Positions 1 through 7,691 of a stretch of 64,000 nucleotides of DNA are shown piece after piece; position 1 is the stretch's first letter; each line of letters starts with the position of its first letter. A program made the position numbers and the translations under genes. Below the pieces are notes generated by a model. It searched no databases, had not been told where the DNA came from, and saw only the letters and a list, made by a program, of their open reading frames with translations. This DNA comes from JAUXFK01 sp034189035. Lineage in GTDB: Bacteria; Desulfobacterota; UBA8473. Location of the stretch: contig JAXHVA010000009.1 in assembly GCA_034189035.1 (NCBI GenBank), positions 12,501 through 76,500 on the forward strand, read 5' to 3'.

Positions 1-757
1 GAAATCATACGTATGAGTCAAAAAAGAGTATATTGCCGTTGGAACAGAATTTGGGGCACTGCTATCATGCCCAAGCATTTCAAGTACTATCTTTTTATCT
101 ATCTGAAGCCTTCGTAGCCTTGAGTTTCGATTTATATATGTCAGTTTTAAAGAGGTGGATTGTAAAAGATCATATATAAATCGCCTTACATCGATATCTT
201 GGTTTGGTTTCAGATTTATAGCTTTTGAGACTGCTACGTTCTTTTAAGGCCGCCCCTTCAATTCCAAGGATATGGTTGTGAGTAATTCGACTTGATAAAT
301 AGGCTACTTCATAGAGCTTTTCCGGACTGTTATTAGTAAAGAGCCCCAATTGGTGACACCCTCATAGAATAACCATTGTCAAAAGAGCCACCACAAAAGA
401 CTCTTTTGCCAACTTCTTCCCAAGGCAGTCCATATCTTATTCAATAAAAAGGGCCTGAATTGTACCACTTCCATACCCCCCTCTATCCGCATTGAAATTG
501 TTTGCAAAGCGTTGAGCCATATCTTGTCCATTAAATCCTCTATTTTCGACAAGGGACTCAGCCAATGATAGCATCATCTCAGTGTCGTCAGTATATGTTC
601 CTGGTCAAAGCCTTACATCGAGCATATCTCTAATCTCTCTATAATTCTTCTCAATCGCTTCGAAACTTTCACCTTCAATTGGCATGCCCAATACGCCTCC
701 AATATGATTACCAAATATGCTTCTAATAAACTTTTCCTTAAGTAGAAAAGAATCCAT
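1..757 (-). pseudogene. ADP-ribosylglycohydrolase (DraG-like) family, decayed, continues past left edge
   Basis: Minus-strand translation in three frames recovers the family's motifs in order. An N-terminal GNHIGGVLGMPIEGES (IGxxLGMPxE) is followed by the metal-binding YTDDTEMM, then GSFDNGYSMRVSPIGALY, ITHNHILGIEGAAL and SVPTAIYSFL. The family removes ADP-ribose from proteins or small molecules using a di-metal centre bound by the TDDT motif. The reading frame is broken by an in-frame TGA at 605-607, a TAA at 437-439, another stop after 'IGALY' and a frame change near 240. The start is taken at the ATG ending at 757. No single frame can make the enzyme, so it is a pseudogene. The remaining 3' end lies outside the window. 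Confidence 0.85.
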
Positions 758-818
758 TCTCTCTTTATCAAGTATAAGTCCATTCTATATGCTCATCTTG
801 AAGAACGTCATTTTCCGT

Positions 819-980
819 TAACTGGCATTTATCTGTATTTGGTTCTTTTGCCCAATCTCTATGTCAGGCTTAAATGAAAAGAAACATCGTACTCTGCTTT
901 TAGATGTAAATTTAATCTTTCGGTCATAATATTTGCCTTCGATAACCTTTTAATAAGATTATTCATGGTCGGACATACCT
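819..980 (+). repeat. Degenerate copy of the dispersed ~150-bp inverted-repeat element
   Basis: The left half carries the same CTTTTGCCCAATCTCTATG block as the clear copies at 59513 and 26143, after a degraded terminal repeat. The right end reads CATGGTCGGACAT, where the consensus is CATTTCTGGATGGACACT. The middle is too diverged to align by eye. It is the most decayed member of the family in this window, and its ends are approximate. Confidence 0.4.
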
Positions 981-1174
981 AAAGCAGTCTTTTAATGTGT
1001 TGTTCAAAAGAGACATTCCAATTTTCAATTAAGCCTCTCTATTGCGATAAACCTCTACCTTTACCACTGGATGTATATGCATATATCATATTATCTACTG
1101 AGCTATAACCAGGTAAACTCTTAGAGTATCTTGATGTCTTTTATGGCTCAATATTATTCAGGCTCTTTTACCAA

Positions 1175-1267
1175 CTATCTCTTCCTTTTATGCCGCATAC
1201 GTGCTTTTAATTTTTTATATTTATGTTTGCGTATCTTCTTTTTTCTCTTCTTAACAACACTCCCCAT
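1175..1267 (-). CDS. AURKAIP1/COX24-domain (bS22/mS38-like) very small basic ribosomal protein
   Basis: This is a 30-residue, extremely basic protein starting MGSVVKKRKKKIRKHKYK and ending RMRHKRKR. The pattern MGSV-KKR-KK-RKHK-KKL--R-RHKR is that of the bacterial AURKAIP1/COX24 domain family, related to mitochondrial mS38 and actinobacterial bS22, which are ribosome-associated. The gene is far below usual gene-calling cut-offs. The ATG has no Shine-Dalgarno directly before it. A strong AGGAGG lies about 50 bases upstream, followed closely by ATG-TAA (1311-1316). The family assignment rests on the sequence pattern from memory. The alternative is a chance basic ORF, which I consider unlikely given the near-complete match. 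Confidence 0.65.
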   Translation of the reverse strand: MGSVVKKRKKKIRKHKYKKLKARMRHKRKR

Positions 1268-1310
1268 AGTACATTTTAATAAGCAACTCAGTAATTCTGT
1301 GTTAACTTGC

Positions 1311-1328
1311 TTACATTATCCTCCTTTT
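1311..1328 (-). promoter_or_regulatory. Strong Shine-Dalgarno followed by a start-stop (ATG TAA) in the leader of the tiny basic gene
   Basis: On the minus strand AAAAGGAGGATA is followed directly by ATG TAA, only three bases after GGAGG. It lies 44 bases upstream of the AURKAIP1-like start. It could be a minimal start-stop leader, a ribosome standby site, or the remnant of a lost gene. Function is not shown by sequence alone. Confidence 0.3.
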
Positions 1329-1488
1329 ACTATTGATTTGATGTTACCTAGCTAATATCTATGCAGAAATTGCCAGAAGGGCCATTCCTGAACATATACT
1401 GTGCTTGTGCTTATTTGATAAATAAGCTTTTCTAATAGGATTTCCTTTAACGTTTAAGGATTACTTGATTTTTTGCTAACCGAATAAT

Positions 1489-2799
1489 CTAGAAAGTCTT
1501 TATTGCTTCGAAATATAAATCAACAGGGTGCTTCACCTGGATGGATGACGATCTTTGTGTGAGGATATCGATTAATTGCATATGACAGCCGGAACAATGA
1601 GTTAATACAATATCAGCTCCGGTCTTTTCTATATCGGCTATTCTCTTTTCTCCTATTTTTACAGAGAGATTATAGTATGAAAGGTTAAAACTCCCCCCCC
1701 CTCCACAACACCTACCAAGCATAGGCATTTCTTTTAATGTAACATAGTCTATCATATTTATCAACTCCCGTTCTTGTGAACCTCCCATTTGCCCTCGTCT
1801 TGGATGGCAGGGATCATGATAGGTTACAATGGTTTTTTTTGAGGGATTTTTAAGGGTCTTTTGGGGGAGATTTCTTATCCTTAGAATATTGATCAAGTAC
1901 TCACAAATATCATATGTTTTTCCTGCCACTTTTTCCGCCATGTCATGGAATTCACTTGGCTCATTAAACAGTAAAGAAAGATATTTGTGCTGTAAAGTGC
2001 TTTTACATGTTGCACATGCTACAATTATCGCATCTGCGTTCAATTTTGACAATAATTTCAGGTTTTTTTTTGCTAGTTTTCTAAACGTAGTTTCATCACC
2101 CGATGCCATAGCAACTATGCCACAACATGACTGGCCTTTGGGGATGATCACATCGATACCATATTCAAGTAATACCTTTATAACTGCATCTCCTGTTCTT
2201 GTCAGTATAAAGTTAATGATACATCCAATAAATAGCACTACCTTTCCCCTCGAAAGATGAGCCAGATTAAATTCTGGCCATTCATCCCGTAGTGCTTTTT
2301 TTGACAAAGGCAACACAATTCTCCTTCGGTTTAGGCCTATACTCAATCGAGATCTGTGAGTATTATTAAGATGCGTTTGCTTAAAGAGCAGTATTTGAAA
2401 GGTAGAAACAATCTTTATGCCGATGTTTAAAAGCTGCTGATATCTTAAAATTACCTTTAATAAAAAACACTTGACAGGTAAAATTCCCCTGATGTCTGCA
2501 ATAATTGTCCTTGATTTAAATACTATATGATCTACCCGAACGCTATTAGGACAGTTTTTTACACATCTTCCACATAAAAGGCAGCATTGAATCTTTTCAG
2601 CAAAATTTGAAGTTGCCTTTATCTTCCCTTCACTCAACGCCTCAACAAGTGCAATCTTGCCCCTTGCAACTGATGATTCCTGGCCTAACTCTAAGAAGAT
2701 CGGGCATACAACCTGGCATAAACCACACTTCGCACACTTACCAATATCGTCTTCTAATTTCTTAATGTTCTCTAGTGCATTCATTTTGAAAAAGAACAT
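1489..2799 (-). CDS. (Fe-S)-binding oxidoreductase subunit, GlcF/HdrD-like with two CCG domains
   Basis: The 436-residue protein is built like GlcF, LldE or HdrD iron-sulfur subunits. An N-terminal 4Fe-4S motif CAKCGLCQVVCP lies at about residues 22-33, and a second Cys cluster, CCLLCGRCVKNCP, at 72-84. Two cysteine-rich CCG domains follow: GCIINFIL...SCCGI near 190-228 and HDPCHPRRG...CCGGGGSF near 330-370. Such subunits pass electrons from a flavoprotein (glycolate, lactate or another 2-hydroxy acid) to quinone or a heterodisulfide-type partner. No flavin subunit lies beside it here, so the donor is unknown. The start could be the ATG at 2799 or the next ATG at 2784; neither has a clear ribosome-binding site. 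It lies 31 bases downstream of dksA and is probably co-transcribed. Confidence 0.85.
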   Translation of the reverse strand: MFFFKMNALENIKKLEDDIGKCAKCGLCQVVCPIFLELGQESSVARGKIALVEALSEGKIKATSNFAEKIQCCLLCGRCVKNCPNSVRVDHIVFKSRTIIADIRGILPVKCFLLKVILRYQQLLNIGIKIVSTFQILLFKQTHLNNTHRSRLSIGLNRRRIVLPLSKKALRDEWPEFNLAHLSRGKVVLFIGCIINFILTRTGDAVIKVLLEYGIDVIIPKGQSCCGIVAMASGDETTFRKLAKKNLKLLSKLNADAIIVACATCKSTLQHKYLSLLFNEPSEFHDMAEKVAGKTYDICEYLINILRIRNLPQKTLKNPSKKTIVTYHDPCHPRRGQMGGSQERELINMIDYVTLKEMPMLGRCCGGGGSFNLSYYNLSVKIGEKRIADIEKTGADIVLTHCSGCHMQLIDILTQRSSSIQVKHPVDLYFEAIKTF

Positions 2800-2830
2800 A
2801 GGGCAGATTTTGGCTTGTTTATATATGGCC

Positions 2831-3193
2831 TTATTGGCTTTTTAAACGTTCTTCAGCCTCTTGTTTCTTCTTGCAATCGATACACAAGGTAGTGACGGGT
2901 CTAGCCTTCAGCCTCTTTTCAGATATTTCTTCTCCACATACCTCACACATCCCAAAGGTACCGTCATTGATCCTTTGCAAAGCATCTTTGATTTTCAAAA
3001 TCAACTTTCTCTCCCTGTCCCGAATTCTTAAGAGAAAGTTTCTGTCAGATTCCATCGAAGCCCGGTCTGTAGGATCAGGAAAGGTTTCTTTGCCATCGAT
3101 CATTCCAGATACAGTCTTTTCAGCCTCCTGGATGAGGGAGTCCAACCTGTTACTTAGAAGATCTCTAAAATAGGTTAATCCTTCCTTATCCAT
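2831..3193 (-). CDS. dksA: DksA/TraR-family RNA polymerase-binding transcription factor
   Basis: The 120-residue protein has the DksA layout. An N-terminal coiled-coil hairpin carries the acidic tip DPTDRAS (residues 40-46, the DxxDxA motif), followed by the C4 zinc finger CEVCGEE...TLCIDC (Cys 83, 86, 104, 107). DksA binds the RNA polymerase secondary channel and, with ppGpp, tunes rRNA and amino-acid promoters. The ATG is preceded by GGGAGGGGG, a good ribosome-binding site. A copy of the dispersed inverted repeat begins about 45 bases upstream, so the promoter lies in or beyond that element. Length and motifs are typical of the shorter DksA-like proteins outside enterobacteria. Confidence 0.9.
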   Translation of the reverse strand: MDKEGLTYFRDLLSNRLDSLIQEAEKTVSGMIDGKETFPDPTDRASMESDRNFLLRIRDRERKLILKIKDALQRINDGTFGMCEVCGEEISEKRLKARPVTTLCIDCKKKQEAEERLKSQ

Positions 3194-3238
3194 TTTTCCC
3201 CCTCCCTTATAAAAATAAAAAGTTTTTAATCAACAATT

Positions 3239-3385
3239 TATTTAGTTTCCATCCAGAAATGAGAATTTTTGTCCAAGGTCGAAGAAGGCGAAGATTTTAA
3301 ACATCATATTGACATATTCGAAGATTAAAACCTGAGCCTAAAACAGAAATTAAGCAAGAAGACCATTTGCGGATGAAGACTATTA
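3239..3385 (-). repeat. Dispersed inverted-repeat element, near-complete copy
   Basis: It starts TAGTTTCCATCCAGAAATGAG and ends CATTTGCGGATGAAGACTA. Internal landmarks shared with other copies are GTCCAAGGTCGAAGAAGGCGAAGATTTTAA and GATTAAAACCTGAGCCT, in the opposite orientation to the copies at 14820, 21550, 26143 and 59513. It is about 147 bp long, without an ORF, and its arms are imperfectly complementary. It sits just upstream of dksA. Confidence 0.75.
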
Positions 3386-3613
3386 AAAACATATATACAT
3401 GAGCAATTGGAAAAAGTAAAGAATAAAGATACGTTACCCAGTTTTATTGTAATCAATCTATTGAATTTAAAAGATCCTTCAGAAACAGATAAGCTTAAAA
3501 TAAATTTTTATTGAAAAACTTTGAAAATCGTATTAATTATTTAAATTAAAGAATAAATTAAATATAATCAATAAAATAAATTTATAAATCCTTAAAACTA
3601 ATGAAAATGAGGC
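3386..3613. other. AT-rich intergenic stretch, no recognised gene
   Basis: This is very AT-rich sequence between the repeat and the groES promoter. One plus-strand frame from about 3386 to 3510 reads as hydrophilic peptide (KTYIHEQLEKVKNKD...) but has no start or ribosome-binding site. It may be a gene remnant. I see nothing else. Confidence 0.4.
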
Positions 3614-3642
3614 TTGATTTTTAGATTTGGCCTGGTTATTAT
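3614..3642 (+). promoter_or_regulatory. Sigma-70-type promoter of groESL
   Basis: TTGATT (3614-3619) and TATTAT (3637-3642) are separated by 17 bases. The expected transcription start falls at the CIRCE element immediately downstream, the usual arrangement for HrcA-repressed groE operons. Confidence 0.7.
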
Positions 3643-3649
3643 TTCTCCG

Positions 3650-3676
3650 TTAGCACTCATTTTTAATGAGTGCTAA
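3650..3676 (+). promoter_or_regulatory. CIRCE operator (HrcA-binding inverted repeat)
   Basis: A perfect TTAGCACTC-N9-GAGTGCTAA is present, identical to the CIRCE consensus. HrcA binds CIRCE and represses groE in the absence of heat stress. The element overlaps the start site predicted from the adjacent promoter. hrcA itself is not in the window. Confidence 0.97.
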
Positions 3677-3862
3677 CAAAATTGAATAATACTATCTATA
3701 AAATAAATAAGGGCTTTTGAAAGATACTTAGTTTTGTTCTTCTTATATTTAAATAAGGCGAAATCTTCAATCGATGGAATGAATCCCTTTCATATGCTAA
3801 AATTCAAGTTTATCATGAATAGTTAGCAATTTTCTGTATCTTTCAAAGGTTTCATTTTTTAA

Positions 3863-3874
3863 TAAGGAGGTGAT
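3863..3874 (+). promoter_or_regulatory. Orphan perfect Shine-Dalgarno in the groES leader
   Basis: TAAGGAGGTGAT matches the complement of a standard 16S rRNA 3' end over its full length, yet no start codon follows at a useful distance (the next bases are ATCTATTTAACC). It lies about 85 bases before the groES ATG within a leader of roughly 280 bases. It could be a standby site or the trace of a short lost reading frame. Confidence 0.45.
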
Positions 3875-3959
3875 ATCTATTTAACCTAGCATTTTTTTTA
3901 ACAATTAACTCTGAGAAGTGGATATTTAACTATTTCAAATGAAAGGAGAATTAGTAGTT

Positions 3960-4247
3960 ATGAAGATCAGGCCGCTACAAGATCGCGTGATAGTAAAAAG
4001 GATCGAAGAAGAAGAGAAAACAAAAGGAGGGATAATCATACCAGATACTGCAAAAGAAAAACCCATGGAAGGTAAGATTGTTGCAGTAGGAGCCGGTAAG
4101 ATTTTAGAGGATGGCAAAAAAATCCCTTTGGATTTGAAAGAGGGAGATCGGGTCCTTTTTGGAAAGTATGCAGGGACTGAGATTAAGATAGATGGAGAAG
4201 AGCATCTCATTATGAGAGAGGAAGACATTTTGGGTATATTAGAATAA
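3960..4247 (+). CDS. groES: Co-chaperonin GroES
   Basis: The 95-residue 10-kDa chaperonin caps GroEL. It starts MKIRPLQDRVIVKR and shows the mobile-loop segment EEKTKGGIIIPDTAKEKP and the C-terminal IMREEDILGILE, all standard. An upstream in-frame ATG at 3939 would add seven residues. The ATG at 3960 gives the family length and is preceded by AAAGGAG at about 11 bases, so I prefer it. It is first gene of the CIRCE-controlled groESL operon, 32 bases before groEL. Confidence 0.96.
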   Translation: MKIRPLQDRVIVKRIEEEEKTKGGIIIPDTAKEKPMEGKIVAVGAGKILEDGKKIPLDLKEGDRVLFGKYAGTEIKIDGEEHLIMREEDILGILE

Positions 4248-4279
4248 AGACAATACAACGATAAGGAGGAATGTTACAA

Positions 4280-5908
4280 ATGGCAAAGGAGATAAAATAC
4301 GAACAGTCTGCTAGAGATTTAATCCTAAAGGGAATAAATACTTTAGCGGATGCAGTGAAAGTTACCCTAGGTCCTAAGGGAAGAAATGTAATCCTAGAGA
4401 AGAGTTTTGGTTCCCCCACAGTAACCAAAGATGGGGTTACGGTTGCCAAAGAAATAGAGCTAGAGGATAAATTCGAGAATATGGGTGCCCAAATGGTAAA
4501 AGAAGTAGCTTCTAAGACCAGTGACGTAGCTGGTGATGGCACTACAACAGCAACGATCCTGGCCCAGGCAATTTATCGGGAAGGCTCCAAACTTGTAGCT
4601 GCAGGGAACAACCCAATGGAGTTGAAAAGAGGTATAGACAAGGCAGTAGAGGTAGCAGTTAAAGAGCTAGAAAAACTCAGTAAGCCGACAAAGGATCAAA
4701 AGGAGATATCCCAGGTTGGTACTATTTCTGCCAACAATGATGATACAATAGGGAGTATCATAGCTGAAGCCATGAACAAGGTTGGAAAAGAAGGTGTTAT
4801 TACAGTTGAAGAGGCAAAAAGTATGGATACCACCTTGGACATTGTTGAAGGTATGCAGTTTGATCGTGGTTATTCCTCCCCTTATTTTGTTACGGATGCA
4901 GAGAGGATGGAAGCAGTATTGGACGATCCTTATATCCTGATGCACGAACAAAAGATAAGCAATATGAAAGACCTGCTTCCTATACTAGAACAAATAGCAA
5001 AGATGGGCAAACCTCTCCTCATTATATCAGAGGAAGTTGAGGGAGAAGCACTGGCCACATTGGTTGTCAATAAGATTAGGGGTACACTTAAGTGTGCAGC
5101 CGTAAAGGCTCCTGGATTCGGCGACAGGCGGAAGGCCATGTTGGAGGATATTGCAATACTCACAGGAGGTACAGCCATTACAGAGGACTTAGGAATAAAG
5201 CTTGAGAATATCAGTTTAGATGATCTAGGTTCAGCCAAGAGGGTTACTATAGATAAGGACAACACTACTATCGTAGATGGGGCAGGAAAGAAAAGCGATT
5301 TAGAGGGCAGGGTAAAGACCATCAGGGCACAGATAGATGAGACCACATCAGACTATGACAGGGAAAAACTCCAAGAAAGACTTGCTAAGCTTATCGGTGG
5401 AGTTGCTGTTATCAATGTAGGTGCTGCTACAGAGACTGAGATGAAGGAGAAGAAGGCCAGAGTTGAGGATGCCTTGAATGCAACAAGGGCAGCGGTTGAA
5501 GAAGGCATAATCTCTGGAGGTGGCGTTGCCCTTCTCAGGATTCTGCCTGCTCTTGATAATCTAAAATTAGAGACCAGCCAGCAATTTGGAGTAAACATTG
5601 TAAAACGGGCCTTAGAAGAGCCCATACGACAGATAGCCAACAATGCAGGGCTTGAAGGCTCAGTTGTTGTAGATAAAGTAAAGAGGGAAAGCGGGGCATT
5701 TGGGCTTAATGCACAGACAGAAAAATATGAGGATCTGATTGAAGCTGGAATCATAGATCCTACAAAGGTGACCAGGTGTGCCCTTCAAAATGCCGCTAGT
5801 GTTGCTTCCTTGTTGCTTACAACAGAGGCTATAGTTGCTGAAAAACCAAAGGAAGAAACAGCACCTATGATGCCACCAGGTGGTATGCCACCAGGTGGTA
5901 TGTACTAA
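4280..5908 (+). CDS. groEL: Chaperonin GroEL (60 kDa)
   Basis: The 542-residue chaperonin forms the ATP-driven double ring for protein folding with GroES. Visible signatures are the ATP-binding GDGTTTAT segment, KAPGFGDRRKAMLEDIA in the apical domain, and the C-terminal AAVEEGIISGGGVALL. The tail is the usual glycine-methionine repeat, here MPPGGMPPGGMY. AAGGAGG at 4263-4269 sets the start at 4280; the ATG at 4271 is too close to it. A strong terminator follows. Heat-shock regulation comes from the CIRCE element upstream of groES. Confidence 0.98.
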   Translation: MAKEIKYEQSARDLILKGINTLADAVKVTLGPKGRNVILEKSFGSPTVTKDGVTVAKEIELEDKFENMGAQMVKEVASKTSDVAGDGTTTATILAQAIYREGSKLVAAGNNPMELKRGIDKAVEVAVKELEKLSKPTKDQKEISQVGTISANNDDTIGSIIAEAMNKVGKEGVITVEEAKSMDTTLDIVEGMQFDRGYSSPYFVTDAERMEAVLDDPYILMHEQKISNMKDLLPILEQIAKMGKPLLIISEEVEGEALATLVVNKIRGTLKCAAVKAPGFGDRRKAMLEDIAILTGGTAITEDLGIKLENISLDDLGSAKRVTIDKDNTTIVDGAGKKSDLEGRVKTIRAQIDETTSDYDREKLQERLAKLIGGVAVINVGAATETEMKEKKARVEDALNATRAAVEEGIISGGGVALLRILPALDNLKLETSQQFGVNIVKRALEEPIRQIANNAGLEGSVVVDKVKRESGAFGLNAQTEKYEDLIEAGIIDPTKVTRCALQNAASVASLLLTTEAIVAEKPKEETAPMMPPGGMPPGGMY

Positions 5909-5929
5909 GATACATAATAAAATAAAAGG

Positions 5930-5962
5930 AAAGGTCCCCGTTTGTTTTATATGGGGACCTTT
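5930..5962 (+). terminator. Rho-independent terminator of groESL
   Basis: The stem AAAGGTCCCC (5930-5939) pairs with GGGGACCTTT (5953-5962) around a 13-base loop and is followed by a T run. It ends only about 13 bases before the next gene's ATG. Confidence 0.9.
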
Positions 5963-5975
5963 TTTATTCAATATA

Positions 5976-6764
5976 ATGAAAGACAAAACACTCTATCTTC
6001 AAAAAGAACCTCCCCTAGGATGGATTGTTTTCAACCGTCCAAATATGCGAAATGCAGTGAACCTTCAGATGTGGCAAGCACTTCCTAAGCTTATAGAGGA
6101 AGTGGCGCAAGATAACGACATAAGAGTGCTCATCATCCGGGGAAAGGATGATGATGCTTTCATCTCTGGAGCTGATATTTCTCAGTTTGAAAAAGTTCGA
6201 TTTGGAATCTCTGCAGGTGAATACGATTTAGCTACAAACAGAGCCATTGCAGCACTCATGCAACTCAAAAAGCCCATAATTGCAATGATTCATGGGTTTT
6301 GTATTGGGGGAGGATGCTCTGTGGCCTTAATATGCGATATTCGTCTGGCCGCTGACAATGCCAGTTTCTCTATTCCTGCTTCCCGATTGGGGATTGCATA
6401 TTCCTCGGAACAAGGAGTAGAAAGGTTGGTTCATGTTGTTGGGCAGGCCAATGCTACTGAGATACTCCTTACTGGCCAAAGATATGGTGCTGAAGAGGCT
6501 TATCAAATGGGCCTTGTCAATAGAATCATTCCAAAGGCGGAATTAGAGAGCTATACAATCGAATATGCACTCAGGATGTCAAAGAACTCTCCACTCAGTC
6601 TTATTGCCCATAAGGCATCGATTCAAGAGGTACTTAAACCTCCATATTCGCGAGACATGGAAAAGATAAGGGCACTGGCTGTCCGTTGCTTTGAAAGTGA
6701 GGATTATAAGGAAGGCGTGGCTGCCTTTATGGAAAAAAGAAAGCCCAATTTTAAGGGAAGATAA
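5976..6764 (+). CDS. Enoyl-CoA hydratase/isomerase (crotonase) family protein lacking both catalytic glutamates
   Basis: The 262-residue crotonase-fold protein carries the CoA-binding/oxyanion segments SGADISQF and HGFCIGGGCSVALICDIRLA. In classical enoyl-CoA hydratase one catalytic Glu follows the GGGC motif and the other lies in the 'P-E' of the next helix. Here these read GGGCSVA and SIPASRLG, so both acids appear replaced by Ser and Ala. It may be an isomerase, decarboxylase or hydrolase type rather than a hydratase. The start is the ATG at 5976; in-frame upstream codons run through the groESL terminator and are rejected. There is no clear ribosome-binding site. The substrate is not predictable. 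Confidence 0.85.
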   Translation: MKDKTLYLQKEPPLGWIVFNRPNMRNAVNLQMWQALPKLIEEVAQDNDIRVLIIRGKDDDAFISGADISQFEKVRFGISAGEYDLATNRAIAALMQLKKPIIAMIHGFCIGGGCSVALICDIRLAADNASFSIPASRLGIAYSSEQGVERLVHVVGQANATEILLTGQRYGAEEAYQMGLVNRIIPKAELESYTIEYALRMSKNSPLSLIAHKASIQEVLKPPYSRDMEKIRALAVRCFESEDYKEGVAAFMEKRKPNFKGR

Positions 6765-6864
6765 ATCCTGATCGTTTATTTAAAACAATATATCTACCCC
6801 TCCTTTAGTTTAGTCATTTTAGCAAACGACCCCAGCGCTTTGCTCAACTGTTACATAACCTATT

Positions 6865-7311
6865 TCATGGCAGACCTTTATCCTTTTTCTGCTTTCTATT
6901 TTGGATTATGAAAGCGCTAATTGTACCCAACATGACTACTGAGCTACTTTTTATTGCAAACCTTACCTGTCTACTCTTTTTCTTCCCTGTTGCACAGTAT
7001 GTGGCAAAATGTTCGCAGTTATTAAAGATTAGAGAATAATCCCCATCTGTGAGGTACTCTCTGGCAAGTTTTAGGGTCTCATCTTGAGGAAGTCGTTTCT
7101 TATGTTTGTAACGTCTCAATGTACCACCTTTCAGAAATTCTTCCAAAACGGTCTCTTTTACTCTTGGACTCTTTTTTTCTTTTCCTCCGTTTCCGGTATA
7201 ATGTACAACCCTATTATTGCCCATATAGATTCCGTGATGGGAATAAAAACGGCTATACCTCCTTACATAAATATGATCGCCAGGCTGTAAATCCATTACA
7301 TACAATTTCAT
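6865..7311 (-). CDS. LRAT-domain (NlpC/P60-like) protein with C-terminal membrane helix
   Basis: The 148-residue protein matches the LRAT fold (lecithin retinol acyltransferase, H-rev107 type). It has GDHIYVRRYSRFYSHHGIYM with the catalytic His near 25-26, a second His in VVHYTG (37), and the nucleophile in NNCEHFA (Cys99). A hydrophobic segment near 122-137 (VVMLGTISAFIIQ) suggests a C-terminal membrane anchor, as in animal members. Bacterial LRAT proteins are mostly uncharacterised; acyl transfer or thioesterase activity on lipids is a family-level guess. It is a single gene facing its plus-strand neighbours. No strong ribosome-binding site is seen. Confidence 0.75.
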   Translation of the reverse strand: MKLYVMDLQPGDHIYVRRYSRFYSHHGIYMGNNRVVHYTGNGGKEKKSPRVKETVLEEFLKGGTLRRYKHKKRLPQDETLKLAREYLTDGDYSLIFNNCEHFATYCATGKKKSRQVRFAIKSSSVVMLGTISAFIIQNRKQKKDKGLP

Positions 7312-7691
7312 TTGTTCTGTGCAAAAAACAATTTGGTTTCCTACAATTTCTCGCTGTTAGATGTATGTAGAAACATATGGTGTTAAAATATTTGATTTTT
7401 CAATAAGCCTACCCTTATGTTACTTTGTCTTTGAACAAGTTTTATTATAAGATAAAATCTCCAGATATTCAAGTCATTGAAAAGCCCTGCAAGAAGCGAG
7501 GGTCAATAATAATTTTAATATTTCCCCTCACATTATTGACAAAAAAAACATCATAATTATATTAACTAAAAGAACAGAATGAGAAAAAAAGCAAAATTAT
7601 CGTACTGTTCTATTATTACTTATGGATAATATTTTGGTATATCCCAAATATCAAAGAGAATGGATCAATTATTTGAAAAGGATAAAAAGCA
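7312..7691. other. Intergenic region between divergent genes
   Basis: This region separates the LRAT-like gene (leftward) from the YyaL-like gene (rightward). Apart from a promoter-like pair at 7536-7563 I see no gene, repeat or RNA. Confidence 0.5.
7536..7563 (+). promoter_or_regulatory. Candidate sigma-70 promoter for the YyaL-like gene
   Basis: TTGACA (7536-7541) and TATATT (7558-7563) are separated by 16 bases, about 130 bases upstream of the ATG at 7692. Confidence 0.5.

Noticed and set aside
1131..1355. Plus-strand ORF of 74 codons
   Set aside because: It is the opposite-strand shadow of the tiny basic gene and its leader, with no ribosome-binding site and low-complexity hydrophobic content.
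5880..5975. Longer start for the crotonase gene
   Set aside because: It overlaps the groEL coding end and the terminator; the ATG at 5976 gives the usual length.
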